DNA from: Yarrowia lipolytica
Lineage: Eukaryota > Ascomycota > Dipodascomycetes > Dipodascales
Length of the DNA stretch: 64,000 nucleotides
NCBI RefSeq assembly: GCF_001761485.1
Contig: NC_090772.1
Location: forward strand, 930,001 to 994,000
Reading direction: 5' to 3'
In this document: positions 33,398 through 43,483 of the stretch, piece after piece
Numbering within the stretch: the first letter of the stretch is position 1
How the letters are laid out: each line of letters starts with the position of its first letter
Position numbers and translations under genes: made by a program
The notes under the pieces: generated by a model
Told to the model about the DNA's origin: nothing
The model's database searches: none
What the model saw: only the letters and a program-made list of their open reading frames with translations

Positions 33398-33919
33398 TTA
33401 ATGCTTCCTATTAGGAGGATTGATACTTCTCCACCATCTCACAAAAGAACTTCCATAGTACCGTCCGCTGCCACTCGACTTTGCTCTCAAGCTCGACGCA
33501 GACAACAACAGGAAACTCCAAATGGTACCCTGAATCAACGGCATAAACACCTGGTCTCTGATGGTGATGTAGGCAATCTTCCACCACTTTCCATCGGCAG
33601 CAGAGATTGCTCGAAGATAGGATTCTTCAAACCGCAGATCTGGGGGAGGTCGAATCTGGGGCACGGGCTTGACGACATTGGCGGATTCAGAGGAAATTGA
33701 ATCAGCTTCATCCTCATCCTCCTCGTCAACATCTAGTTCTTGATCATCATGGGGTTCCTGGATCACAATCTCTTCTTCGACATCCATCTCGACATCCACC
33801 TCGACGTCCACCTCGACGTCCACAAAGCCGTCTGATTCGGTCATGATGCTTCCAGCCATGGCCATGGCACTATCACTCTCCAAAGCCGTTTCCACCTCGG
33901 TTAACTCGTTTTGAGACAT
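33398..33919 (-). CDS. DUF1770 family protein of unknown function
   Basis: 173 residues from ATG 33919; an upstream in-frame ATG at 33955 is possible, but CAACACAAC before 33919 is the better context. The N-terminal half is acidic, with a Val-Asp-Val-Glu repeat (VDVEVDVEVDVEMDVEEE). The C-terminal half carries the conserved fungal block PPPDLRFEESYLRAI followed by KWWKIAYITIRDQVFMPL and a short hydrophobic helix (IQGTIWSFLLLSASSL), then SSFVRWWRSINP. I recall this as the DUF1770 signature, present across ascomycetes. One short helix suggests a membrane-associated protein. Function is unknown. Confidence 0.75.
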   Translation of the reverse strand: MSQNELTEVETALESDSAMAMAGSIMTESDGFVDVEVDVEVDVEMDVEEEIVIQEPHDDQELDVDEEDEDEADSISSESANVVKPVPQIRPPPDLRFEESYLRAISAADGKWWKIAYITIRDQVFMPLIQGTIWSFLLLSASSLRAKSSGSGRYYGSSFVRWWRSINPPNRKH

Positions 33920-34230
33920 GTTGTGTTGAGAGCCACTTAACTTGTAGAACAGCATGCTGCAAGATACGCTCCCAAAAATTAGAGTTGGTTATGTTCTCAA
34001 AAGGCGATGGAAACAGAGTGACGAATTACAGTGGGTTTATATCGTGTTGTAGAAGTGCCAGACAGAAGCTGAAAGTTGGAATGAACTACTTACTGCATAT
34101 TTGTTAGGTAAGCTTAAGATATATACCTTCTAATACTCTTAATCCTCTTATTTCCCTGTCCCAAGATTCGCAACTTACGCACTCATAGTTACGTAAACTA
34201 AACTAAAAGTTACGAGTACTCCTCCACAAC
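33920..34230. other. Divergent promoter DUF1770/MLH3
   Basis: 311 bases shared by two divergent genes. No specific element recognised. Confidence 0.5.
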
Positions 34231-35805
34231 ATGATACGAAGAATACCCGATGAAAGCCGAGATATCATAGCAGGATCCATGTATAACCGAGCCGAGTTTA
34301 TATGCGGATTACTAAACAACAGCATAACTCGAGGGGCACGTCGTGTGACCATCTCTGTGCTCCCACAGCTTGGTTTTACGGTACAAGACAATGGGAAGTC
34401 AATGACTGATATGCGCCACACACCGGCAGCTCTGGACTTATTGGGGTCTGTTGCTGTGGTGACAGTCGAGTCACATGACCAGCATCTTACTCTTCAAGGC
34501 CATGTGAGAAGCATAAAGATTCGCGATGGCCCTTCTTCTTCAGAGGGCACGCTCATAACTTGCTCTTCGCTGTTTTACAATATTCCTGTGAAACGCAAGT
34601 ATGCTCTTCAACAGAGAGATTATGATCAGGTCATATTTGGCGTTTGGGTAGAGTTATTGCGGTTTCCAAGCGTTCACGTGACCTTGGTTTCTTCTAATCA
34701 GGTCAAGTTGGAGTTAGTCCCTTCCGATTCGATTGTTGATAGGTGCATGGATATGTTGGAGTACTACAAGTGTTTTGGCAGGAGGGTTGAGCTGGGAAGG
34801 TCACAGGATCAAGAGTTGTTGTTTGGATTGCCTGAGATGGCTATTACTGGGGCTGTTGGAGCTCGTGGCAATGGTGTCAAAACGGTTCAAATTCTTCTTT
34901 ACAATGGGTCCCCTACTTCTTTGAAGCGGGTTGAGAAGTGTTTGGATCGGTTCAACTATGTTCTCTTGGTTGATTCATATGCTCAGGAAGGTCTTAGCCA
35001 GGAGTTAGTGGTGCTGGAACTGGTAGAAGAGTGGTTATCGAGCAATGAAAGAGGTCATAAGAGAAGCAAGAGTGTCGAGTCTGTTTCCAGACCCAGGAAG
35101 GCAGTCAGGATGAGAAGTGAGGGTGGGGATGTGGCCGACTCGGTTGTAAATATGGACCAGAACACCATAGTTTCTTTCTCTGGTGGGTTTGAATGTGCTG
35201 GTACCTCTAGAGGGGAGTCTTCAACAACTACTAACACAACACTGACTCGCTTCTCAGAATTCAAAACGATAAGTCAGCTGGAGAAACGGTTCGTTTTGAT
35301 CCTGGCGCAACTGAAGTCTCCCACATTGATCTGCGTGGATCAGCATGCTGCTGATGAACGGATTCTGACAGACAAGATCACTTCAGATCTGATACGGGAT
35401 GCCGAAAATGATGTTTCACAAACAGCTGAGATTGTGCCTCTGCATCTGTCTCTGAACATGAAACATCTTCTCAAACATCAGACTGTGCTCAACAAATGGG
35501 GCTTTCGTTTCGAAGGAGGCTACTTGAATCATGTTCCTCACTTGGCACGTGAAATGGATCCTTACCAACTAGACATGGGGATCAAGGAGTACCTAGAAAC
35601 TCTGGAGAATGGAGGTTCAGATAGGGCGGTTCCTGCGTTATTACAGCAACTTGTGGCCTCATTTGCATGCCGGAACGCTATCAAATTTGGCGATGAACTG
35701 ACTTTAGAGGAGTGTCACACCATGGTGGAAAACTTGCTGAAGACGAAACTCCCGTTTCAGTGTGCTCATGGCAGACCTTCCATGGTACCCTTAGCTCTGA
35801 TATAA
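34231..35805 (+). CDS. MLH3: Mlh3, MutL-gamma subunit with a degenerate ATPase site
   Basis: Partner of Mlh1 in the MutL-gamma endonuclease that resolves meiotic crossovers and helps mismatch repair. 524 residues, shorter than yeast Mlh3 (715). The C-terminal half is clearly Mlh3: CVDQHAADERIL (~368-378, the metal-binding endonuclease motif), ACRNAIKFGDELT (~472) and CAHGRPSMVPL at the end. The N-terminus is MutL-like (IIAG, GLLNNS, QDNGKS, LFYNIPVKRK), but key ATPase residues are altered: the catalytic Glu of the usual ELVxNS is Gly in CGLLNNS, the Asp after NS is Thr, DNGxG reads DNGKS, and the GFRGEAL lid is replaced by AALDLLG. The endonuclease motif DQHAx2Ex4E has Asp for the last Glu. 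No intron that would restore these is visible. Confidence 0.85.
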   Translation: MIRRIPDESRDIIAGSMYNRAEFICGLLNNSITRGARRVTISVLPQLGFTVQDNGKSMTDMRHTPAALDLLGSVAVVTVESHDQHLTLQGHVRSIKIRDGPSSSEGTLITCSSLFYNIPVKRKYALQQRDYDQVIFGVWVELLRFPSVHVTLVSSNQVKLELVPSDSIVDRCMDMLEYYKCFGRRVELGRSQDQELLFGLPEMAITGAVGARGNGVKTVQILLYNGSPTSLKRVEKCLDRFNYVLLVDSYAQEGLSQELVVLELVEEWLSSNERGHKRSKSVESVSRPRKAVRMRSEGGDVADSVVNMDQNTIVSFSGGFECAGTSRGESSTTTNTTLTRFSEFKTISQLEKRFVLILAQLKSPTLICVDQHAADERILTDKITSDLIRDAENDVSQTAEIVPLHLSLNMKHLLKHQTVLNKWGFRFEGGYLNHVPHLAREMDPYQLDMGIKEYLETLENGGSDRAVPALLQQLVASFACRNAIKFGDELTLEECHTMVENLLKTKLPFQCAHGRPSMVPLALI

Positions 35806-36741
35806 GCAGTATAGATGACTTGGCTTATTATTTATAGATTTATGCATTAATGACTATCTTCGGGATGTTCACATTTCTGATGCAATTTTTTTTTGATAAA
35901 ATTACAGTGATTCAATACATTTGAAAAAAATAATTATTTTAAACACCTGGACCTAATATAATTCATCAAAATTTATAATGAAATAGGGTACGTGCCAAGT
36001 TGGACCTGACACTAAAGGTGTTTAATTAGTAATGTTCGGTAAGCGTACATTTTTCAAAGGTTATTCTTTCCACAGCAAAGTTTATAATTAAATGAATGTA
36101 TATGCAGAAAAAAAAAAATGGAACCTTCAATTAACACTCTTAACAACACTACATCTGGCCCAACATGTCCATTGACGCTTACTAAGAATATGTAGTTTCT
36201 AGGGCAAAAAATACACTGATCCGCTGAAGCTATGTGACTTAAACCCATCAATGCGTTCGACCCGGCCTGTTGGGGAGTAGTTCAAATGAAAAATAAAATA
36301 AAATAATCAAAATCCTTAGAATGAAAATAAAAAGGAAAAGAAAAGTTTGGTCATATGGGAATAAAGACTTGAAATATGAACTAATAGAGTCAAAATTACT
36401 ACGTGTACTAATTTTTGAAGCCCTTCGGAACCAATTCATAATGTTCCTGACATACTCGATCTGAGTATTTCGTCTCGGCAAGTCTCAACACCACACCAAA
36501 CAGGGGCTACAGAGATGATGGAAGAAATATAAAAACTCAGCCATATCGGTCAAGTCCCTTGAAATTGATCTAATCAATAAAATCTTTTACTCCCCACACA
36601 ATAATCCTACTTTACTCAACATCTGCTCTCCTTCTCTTTCCGCCAAATAAGCTCTCACCTAACCACAATCTCAACCTTATCAAAACAACAAACCCCAACC
36701 ATCTCCAAGACACTAAACATCCATAATCACAACACAACAGC
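35806..36741. other. AT-rich intergenic region MLH3/ATG29
   Basis: 936 bases, strongly AT-rich. Apart from the LINE stub at 35981-36118 I see no gene or element. Confidence 0.6.
35981..36118 (+). mobile_element. 5'-truncated Ylli LINE stub (3' UTR and poly-A only)
   Basis: From GGGTACGTGCCAAGTTGGACC to GAATGTATATGCAG plus 11 A, this matches base for base, with roughly ten differences, the 3' end of the full LINE at 54496-54639. It is a dead-on-arrival copy typical of target-primed reverse transcription. Divergence of perhaps 8% by hand count makes it clearly older than a fresh insertion. No convincing target-site duplication was found. Confidence 0.88.
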
Positions 36742-37338
36742 ATGAAACCGACCATATACCTTCGGTTTCCGTTCAATCGCAATGGATTTGAGGATCCAGC
36801 CACTCCAGCCACGGCACTCAGCGATAAACAACTCTCGGACTTCATTTCTAAACTTGTTTCTCAGGCACCTATAGACTGGCACAAGACGGCTCTGTCTTAT
36901 CACGTTTCGGTCGTCCACCTGCTACAGCTGGCGTGCCATTTGTACGACAAAAAGGGCAAGGGATTGAATGATGAGACACAAAGACGCAACTGGGTGGACA
37001 AGCTTGCACACGCGAGTCTTCCTGAGACTCGTGATGTGAATGCTGTCAACATGGCGTCCAGAGACCATTCCAATTCAACCACGTCGGCCAACTCACACTC
37101 AAATTCGTCGGTTCCGAGTCTCATCAAGTCACGTGAAAAGAGCCTGGTGATCTCGCCCACAGATGACGCTGTGTTTGCCAGTGTTGATCATATGAGCAAT
37201 CCTCATGTGGAGATTAGCCACGCGACCAGTGGGACAGCTACGACGAATACTGATCCGCATTTGTTTTTGTCGACAGATCTGGAGGGAGTTTCTGCGAGTG
37301 CATTGGAGGAAGCTATTTTGAGTGCCTTGAACGATTAG
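36742..37338 (+). CDS. ATG29: Atg29, autophagy scaffold subunit
   Basis: Subunit of the Atg17-Atg31-Atg29 scaffold that organises the phagophore assembly site. 198 residues (yeast 213). The N-terminal domain fits the fungal family: IYLRFPFNRNGFEDP, ISKLVSQAPIDWHKTALSYH and VVHLLQLACHLYDK (~3-70). A Ser/Asn/Thr-rich disordered middle follows, and the tail SASALEEAILSALND matches the SALEEALM ending of yeast Atg29. The ATG at 36742 is preceded by the favourable CAACACAACAGC. Nothing is odd. Confidence 0.85.
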   Translation: MKPTIYLRFPFNRNGFEDPATPATALSDKQLSDFISKLVSQAPIDWHKTALSYHVSVVHLLQLACHLYDKKGKGLNDETQRRNWVDKLAHASLPETRDVNAVNMASRDHSNSTTSANSHSNSSVPSLIKSREKSLVISPTDDAVFASVDHMSNPHVEISHATSGTATTNTDPHLFLSTDLEGVSASALEEAILSALND

Positions 37339-39687
37339 GACAGGCTTCAAAGCGGTGAGTTTGTTGGACGATAGAAGACAGTGTACCGCAATGGTTGACA
37401 CGATGTAGAGATACAGAATGGGGTGCAACAAGACAGTTTGACACCATGGATGATTCACGACGTTCCAGCAATTGTACATAGTAGTATTTATTAGACAAAA
37501 TGATACAGGAGTGGTAAGATATGTGGAGCAGTATTGTACTTTTTGTACGAGAGACTGTTAACTAAGAATAAGTCAAGGGTAAGGGTCAATAATGACAAAG
37601 TGCTAGACATGGCTGAAATTAGCCATTATCTACAAGTAATACTTTTAGATGTCCAAAATCATCTTTGGTGGATACTGTACCTTACGAAAGATAGTCAATT
37701 AATTTTTGTTTAAAAGAAAAAAATACTTGGATTATTTGTTTGGCTAATTCGAAGCTTAACAACAGGGCAGGTTGAATTGGCATTCTGTCAAGTAAAGTAC
37801 AGTACAAAAAAACCCACTTTCTACGTACAGTACTGAACATTCCCGTAATGTAACCACCACCACCACACTAACCCCCTTACACCGACCAAACCTACGCTTC
37901 TGATTAGTTGCCACTGACAACCCCCCACCGGCTGACTAATCCAAAGTATCACTCTGCACCCTCGCGCCTTCGCGCCAAGTGTACGGGATCTACCCCTGCC
38001 TATCCTGCGTGTGTCTGCAGGCACGGCACAGAATTTGGACAGCCAGTAGAAGGGTGTTAGTTGGTCAGCATATGGGTGAGGGAAAGGTGGTCACGTGCAA
38101 TGGCACGTGACAATTGCATTCGTCACGAGACCAGATCGTATGCCACATGCATAAATCTACTGGTACTTGTATAAAAGTTGTCGACGTCAGAGTTCTCCAT
38201 TTGGCCCCCGTGGAACTTTCACCAATATTATCGTGCCAACCATCGTTAACCCCAGCCGATCCGGTGAAATGAAAAATAATATACGCTTTTGGAGCGTTTA
38301 TGGGCGGTCTGAGGGCTGAATGTGCTCGGTCAGGCCATGTTTGTGCACCAATGGTGTATCTGCGGTCCCAATCCGTCTTGCAACCAGTATGAGCACTGCC
38401 TCTTTGGAGACTGCGGTGCACGGTGCACTTTGGTCTTGGATGCTTTGTTGAGCAGCATCATAAATCTGGTCGAGAGTAATAAGTAGCAATCTAGCGCGCC
38501 GAATGAGATAGTGTATATCGTGGTATATCTAAGGCTGCCAAACGCCACAGAGCAATACGGTGTCTCAGGTTTATTCTGGATCAGATAAGAGCCGTGTAAT
38601 TTCGTTTTTAATCGTCTATTCATTGCGAATTCTGTTGCACGACTTGAGCATCATAGATGGTCTTGTCTGGGCTGTTGCCGTTGTATGCGTTGTGGTGCTA
38701 AAAATAACATGAGGGGGGTCAGAGAATATGCAGTCTTTTCTTTAATGTGCTCTCACCAAATGTACGTATGTATGCCGCCTCTTGTACGCTGTTGTGAAGC
38801 TCGTTATCGTGGGGCATGCGAATAAGTAATATGCAGAAACAGGCGGCCGTGTTGCAAGAACGATCTTCGCACCTTGAGGTCAATGTCAGACACAGAAACC
38901 ATGCTAGTGAAGCCACTCATAATTGGTCAGCACGCTGTGATCACACCGCACACATGCTCGCTTCAACATGTCCAAGTCTCCTACCTATCTCCCAACGTCT
39001 ACAACTTTAACGCGTGGGTCAAGTGTAGTATGGGAGAGGAGAGGCAGTGTACAACTGGTTATGCAGGACGTTGTTTGGCTTGGCAAGAGGTCCAATCGAC
39101 TCGAAAAGGCCAACCAAGTCCGTCTGCCGCTTTTCAGTTTGTAAATACGCCTGAAACCTCATATTTAAGTGTCTCGTATCTCCCCCAGACGCCCTATATA
39201 ACCAACTCCAACTTCAACTCTACTTTACACAACTCTACTGAGGTTAATTTTTTGCAACCTCTCCAACACGTCCTGTGCAACGTTTTATAGCACGTCTTTC
39301 GCCCTTTGAGAGCACTTGAGCAGCAGCTTTTCCCTCCCTCGCCATCCTCCTAATCTGTAGATCAGATACAGGCAGTTTCCCACACTAGCAACGCGACACA
39401 ACACGGTGGTAACAGTGACACAGCCACAGCCACTACTTGTAGATCAGGCGATATCCTTGCGACACAGGCATCTGGACAACAGCTTCGACAGCTACTAGAT
39501 ACACAAACAGCACCTAGTCAGATTCAAACCCAGACATCTCGACGACTACGTGTACTTTCCCCATAGAAAGATCACAGGAAAGTACAATACACGAGTTGCC
39601 ACCTGCCAGGACCACCAAGGCCACCCATAAAGAGATTCACTCACAAACAGCTAACAACATACTCCTCTCACACACACCACAAGCACA
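37339..39687. other. Large intergenic region ATG29/GDT1
   Basis: 2.35 kb. The right part is the GDT1 promoter, with a TATATAA box at 39195 and a CA-rich leader. CACGTG occurs twice near 38090-38107. A TATAAAAG box at 38169 has no convincing gene behind it. Short frames at 38883-39290 (plus) and 38650-38835 (minus) were considered and not accepted. Confidence 0.45.
39195..39201 (+). promoter_or_regulatory. TATA box, probably GDT1
   Basis: TATATAA in CCCTATATAACC, about 490 bases before the GDT1 ATG. The implied leader is long and CA-rich, and could include an unrecognised 5' intron. Confidence 0.4.
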
Positions 39688-41031
39688 ATGAAACTCTCAA
39701 CTATCACAACGCTGGTACTGGTGACTCTAGCCGGTGCCACTGCTGCCAACCTCGAGGAGAACGACCATGCTATGAAAACGGCACCCAAGGACTACGCCGC
39801 TCGATACGGCTCCGAAGTGGACAAGGGCGACAAGTTTGTGGCCCAGGGACGTCCCGACGTGGAGGATCATGAGCGAGAGGACGACGAGGGATCCGAGGCT
39901 GCTAAGAACGCCAAAGTCAAAAACACCAACGGCAAGCCCGCAAAGCCCGCCAAGACTGTAACTGACAAACAGCCCACTGTCATTAACGACTACGACCCCA
40001 ACAACATTGGTCAAAACGAAGCCGAGGTCGATATTGCCAAGGACGCCGCTGAGCGGGCTAAGGAGGACCGAGTGGCTGCTGTCGTCGGAGTCACCGAGTC
40101 TGCCAACGATGCCACTGGCTCCAAATCTTCCTCCTCCTCCTCTTCTTCTGGCTCTACCACCACCACCAAACCCGCTTCTTCAGTCACCGATGTTCCCGTG
40201 GATGACGACATGTGGCACACGTTTGTCATGGCCTTCTCCATGATCATCACATCCGAGATTGGCGACAAGACCTTCCTACTGGCCGCCATCATGGCTTCCA
40301 AACATTCGCATTTCACCATTTTCTCGGCCGCCTTCTCATCGCTGGCTCTGATGACCATCCTGTCGGCTCTAATGGGCCAGGCTTTTCTCCTTTTCGTTTC
40401 TCCCCGACTCGTTGGCATCGCAGCAGGTGTGCTTTTCCTTGTTTTCGGAATCCGACTGCTGCATGAAGCCACACACATGGAGGGCGTTTCCATCAAGGAC
40501 GAAATGGCCGAGGTGGAGTCTGAGATCGAGGCTTCCGAGATGAACGAAAAGAACCGAGATCTCGAGGCTGGTACCTCTTCCTCCTCGTCCGGAGATACTA
40601 CTCTTCGTCGACAAAATTCTGCTCCTGGAATCACCGATGACGGCCTCGGCGAGCAGGGATACTCGTTCGATATCCGAAAGGCCTCCAAGCCTACCATCAA
40701 GCAGTCGCTAGCCGATATTTCTAACGGGTTTTCCAACCTGGCCAGTCTGGTACTGTCGCCGGCTTGGGTCCAGATCTTCGTCATGACCTTTCTGGCCGAA
40801 TGGGGCGACCGGTCGCAGATCAGCACAATTGCCATGGGCGCTGGTTCCAACTTCTGGCCTGTGGTTTTCGGCGGAGTGATTGGCCATGCTTGTTGCACCT
40901 CTGTGGCCATTATTGGAGGCAAGCTGCTTGCCCAGCGGGTGTCCATCCAGCAGATTACTGTGGTTGGCGCCGTGGCTTTCATCATTTATGCCATTCTTTA
41001 CTTCTGGGACATTTACTCCACTTGGCAGTAG
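39688..41031 (+). CDS. GDT1: Gdt1/TMEM165-type Golgi Ca2+/Mn2+ transporter
   Basis: UPF0016 family cation/proton antiporter that loads the Golgi with Mn2+ and Ca2+ for glycosylation. 447 residues, longer than yeast Gdt1 (280). Residues 1-20 (MKLSTITTLVLVTLAGATAA) are a signal peptide, then a hydrophilic ~150-residue lumenal segment ending in a poly-Ser/Thr stretch. Two repeats of three helices follow, each opening with the family motif ExGD[KR][TS]: SEIGDKTFLLAAIMA (~189) and AEWGDRSQISTIAMGA (~369). An acidic cytosolic loop (~270-330) lies between them. All key acidic residues are present. The long acidic N-terminus is the unusual part. Confidence 0.94.
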   Translation: MKLSTITTLVLVTLAGATAANLEENDHAMKTAPKDYAARYGSEVDKGDKFVAQGRPDVEDHEREDDEGSEAAKNAKVKNTNGKPAKPAKTVTDKQPTVINDYDPNNIGQNEAEVDIAKDAAERAKEDRVAAVVGVTESANDATGSKSSSSSSSSGSTTTTKPASSVTDVPVDDDMWHTFVMAFSMIITSEIGDKTFLLAAIMASKHSHFTIFSAAFSSLALMTILSALMGQAFLLFVSPRLVGIAAGVLFLVFGIRLLHEATHMEGVSIKDEMAEVESEIEASEMNEKNRDLEAGTSSSSSGDTTLRRQNSAPGITDDGLGEQGYSFDIRKASKPTIKQSLADISNGFSNLASLVLSPAWVQIFVMTFLAEWGDRSQISTIAMGAGSNFWPVVFGGVIGHACCTSVAIIGGKLLAQRVSIQQITVVGAVAFIIYAILYFWDIYSTWQ

Positions 41032-41863
41032 ATGAGGTAGTACGACTACCACGATATTTGGGGCTCTTATAGAAAAATGGATGTTATAGCGTATTCGGAA
41101 GAACGTGTATAATTGAGACATACGATTGGTATCAATATTGAGAAGCTGAGTGAAATATGACCAGATCATCGAATCTGCCCTCCATACGGCACCAATACAA
41201 CCTCCTCAACCAACAATTTGAACAGACTGTGGTTAACTTTTCATGCGTCTGGTCTTCGGTGAGGTTTTTAGGGGTGTCATTGTTTGGTGATTTGGGCAAT
41301 GGAAAGAGAGAATTTATCTAATCAGGTGATATAAACAATGAATGGTTATTAGAATTTACAGCGACTTGTATACAAGTACTTTTAGTCCTCTTCACAATAC
41401 TCCCACAAGTTCATCCACCATCGTGATTACAGTACTTGTAGTAGCTCCACCCTAATGCATCCCATTTTTTTTTTTCACTGTACCTCGGCTCTGCATGCAA
41501 GGCTATTTTCATCAGAGTTCAGATAGCAATGGTGGTCAGCGGCGTTTGCATGAGATCCACGCGACATTTACTCGGGTGTTGATCGTGGAGCTACACAGTG
41601 CAAGGGTCTTCTTGTCATCATCACACCAGTTTCCGATCTGATAACGGGCTGCAAACAGGTTCTAACGAGATCACACATCACTATCGGTATCGTGTCCCCC
41701 AGCAACAGACTGTGAGACAACTGCCACCAGAGAGTCTGAAAACACAAGCGTCAGCAATCACGCAGCGTTTTTACTCGCTAACACAAACATCTCCATATTC
41801 ACCTTTCTAGTGTACAACGACGCTGCATCGGTCAGTTCACTACACCAGTTCATTAGAGAAACC
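41032..41863. other. Intergenic region GDT1/hydrolase
   Basis: 832 bases with a T-run at 41467-41476. The reading frame of the hydrolase stays open back to 41810 but lacks an ATG there. Nothing else seen. Confidence 0.5.
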
Positions 41864-43390
41864 ATGCCGACCGAACAAGTAAACGACACTCCTATCACCC
41901 CCGAACGACGGGAGCTCAAGGTACCTAACAAGGCCAACCCACTGAGCGTGGCAGAGTCGTTCAAGCAGTACTTTTTTGCCGACGGCATCGAAAAGGCAGA
42001 GTTCAAGGTGCTGTCCATGCTTCCCTTCTTTCCTGAAACAGATGGAAAGCGAAAAGCCAAGGTCTGCGAAACAGAGATCAAAAAGAACACTTACATCAAC
42101 GACTTCCATATCACCAATACCGAGCAGCCGGCTTACGACTCTTCGTCTTCCCGAACACTTGTCATGCTGCACGGCTGGGGAACAGGTATGGGTCTGTGGT
42201 TTGAAAACCTCGACGCTATCAGTAGCTTGCCAGGTTGGAATGTCCACGTGCTCGACAACCCTGGAATGGGACGATCTACGCGAGAAACGTTCAACATCAG
42301 CCAGCATAAGGATGATCCTGATGGACGAAAAATGGTGGCCGAAACAGAAGAGTGGTACTTATCCAGACTGGAGGCTTGGCGTGAAAAAAAGGGCCTGGAG
42401 CGATTCGTGCTACTGGGACACTCTCTCGGAGGATACATTGCTTCTATTTACGCCATGAAGTACCCCAACCGCGTCGAGCGACTCATTCTGGTGTCTCCTG
42501 TCGGCGTGGAACACATTAATGGTGTTTCTCTAGATGGATCTATTTCCGATGGCAGTGATGGAGCCGGGGCCGTGAATGGAGCTGAAAGACCTTCTAGTGC
42601 CGGATCATCGTCTACTGCACCCTCAAATGCATCCTCTAAACAACCCCTGGGACTCCATGCTGGATCTATGGCTCCTGTTGAGTCTCCTGACACTCCTCAG
42701 TCGCCTGGAGCTACCTCGAACGATTCCAACCTCGGAACTCAACCAACCGGAGAGGACTCTGTCGTGTCTCAAGAAGAGCCTCATCCTGGAAGAGAGTTTG
42801 AAGTCGGTGAGTTTGACGATATCCCCGATGATATTTTTTCGTCGCTTAAACCCGTCGTGTCTGAGAACCAGATTGACGTCCATCTTGGTGCGGACCTCGA
42901 GAAGCGACGAGAACAAAACAAGCTGCTGGCATATATGTGGCAGTCGCATTACTCCTTCATTGGGGCTGTTCGTATTGCTGGACCCATGGGCCCCAAACTG
43001 GTGGCTCGATGGAGTTACATTCGGTTCCAGCAGCTGCCAACCGAGCAACGAGACATTATGCATATATACGCCTACCGTATTTTTGCTGGCAAGGCGTCTG
43101 GGGAGCGAGGTCTGACACGTCTCATGGCGCCTTTCTGCATTGCTCGACTACCCATCATTGACCGAATCACCAAAATCAAGTGTCCTTCTTTCTGGATCTA
43201 CGGCGAAAACGACTGGATGAACACTTCTGCAGGACATGAAGCTGCCAAGAGGCTCAACAAGCTTGGACGTCCCGCTTACTACAAGATTGTGGCTGAGGCT
43301 GGTCATCACATCTACCTTGATAACATCGATGCCTTCAACAAGAGTGTTGTCAACTATCTCAGGGATGCTGATGAGGATGGACGTATATAG
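41864..43390 (+). CDS. Alpha/beta hydrolase of the CGI-58/Cld1-Ict1 group
   Basis: 508 residues from ATG 41864. This group includes the cardiolipin deacylase Cld1, the lysophosphatidate acyltransferase Ict1/CGI-58 and Ecm18. Visible are the oxyanion strand MLHGWGTGMGLW (~100), DNPGMGRS, the nucleophile elbow LLGHSLGGYIAS (~184-190, GxSxG with Ser), the acid-bearing YGENDWM and the final GHHIYLDN (~480-486), which combines the catalytic His with the HxxxxD acyltransferase motif. A Ser/Pro-rich insert of about 90 residues interrupts the lid (~225-320). Since the Ser is present, lipase or acyl-transfer activity is plausible; the substrate cannot be told. In yeast these proteins act at mitochondria or lipid droplets. 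Confidence 0.88.
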   Translation: MPTEQVNDTPITPERRELKVPNKANPLSVAESFKQYFFADGIEKAEFKVLSMLPFFPETDGKRKAKVCETEIKKNTYINDFHITNTEQPAYDSSSSRTLVMLHGWGTGMGLWFENLDAISSLPGWNVHVLDNPGMGRSTRETFNISQHKDDPDGRKMVAETEEWYLSRLEAWREKKGLERFVLLGHSLGGYIASIYAMKYPNRVERLILVSPVGVEHINGVSLDGSISDGSDGAGAVNGAERPSSAGSSSTAPSNASSKQPLGLHAGSMAPVESPDTPQSPGATSNDSNLGTQPTGEDSVVSQEEPHPGREFEVGEFDDIPDDIFSSLKPVVSENQIDVHLGADLEKRREQNKLLAYMWQSHYSFIGAVRIAGPMGPKLVARWSYIRFQQLPTEQRDIMHIYAYRIFAGKASGERGLTRLMAPFCIARLPIIDRITKIKCPSFWIYGENDWMNTSAGHEAAKRLNKLGRPAYYKIVAEAGHHIYLDNIDAFNKSVVNYLRDADEDGRI

Positions 43391-43483
43391 ATAGAGATAC
43401 AGAGGAATACACAGTCTAGAAATAACACAATAGCTACGGTTCAATACTAAAAAAAAAAACACAATAAATTACCACATGCAAAA

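Noticed and set aside
38632-38822. Possible two-exon microgene on the minus strand (MPHDNELHNSVQEAAY... joined to ...DKTIYDAQVVQQ)
   Set aside because: A GTGAGA donor exists, but the acceptor with a matching phase lacks a CTAAC branch site, and the better acceptor gives the wrong frame.
38883-39290. 135-codon plus-strand frame before GDT1
   Set aside because: No family, irregular composition, and it overlaps the GDT1 TATA region; treated as promoter DNA.
40011-40985. 324-codon minus-strand frame over GDT1
   Set aside because: Shadow of the GDT1 coding strand, with no independent motif.
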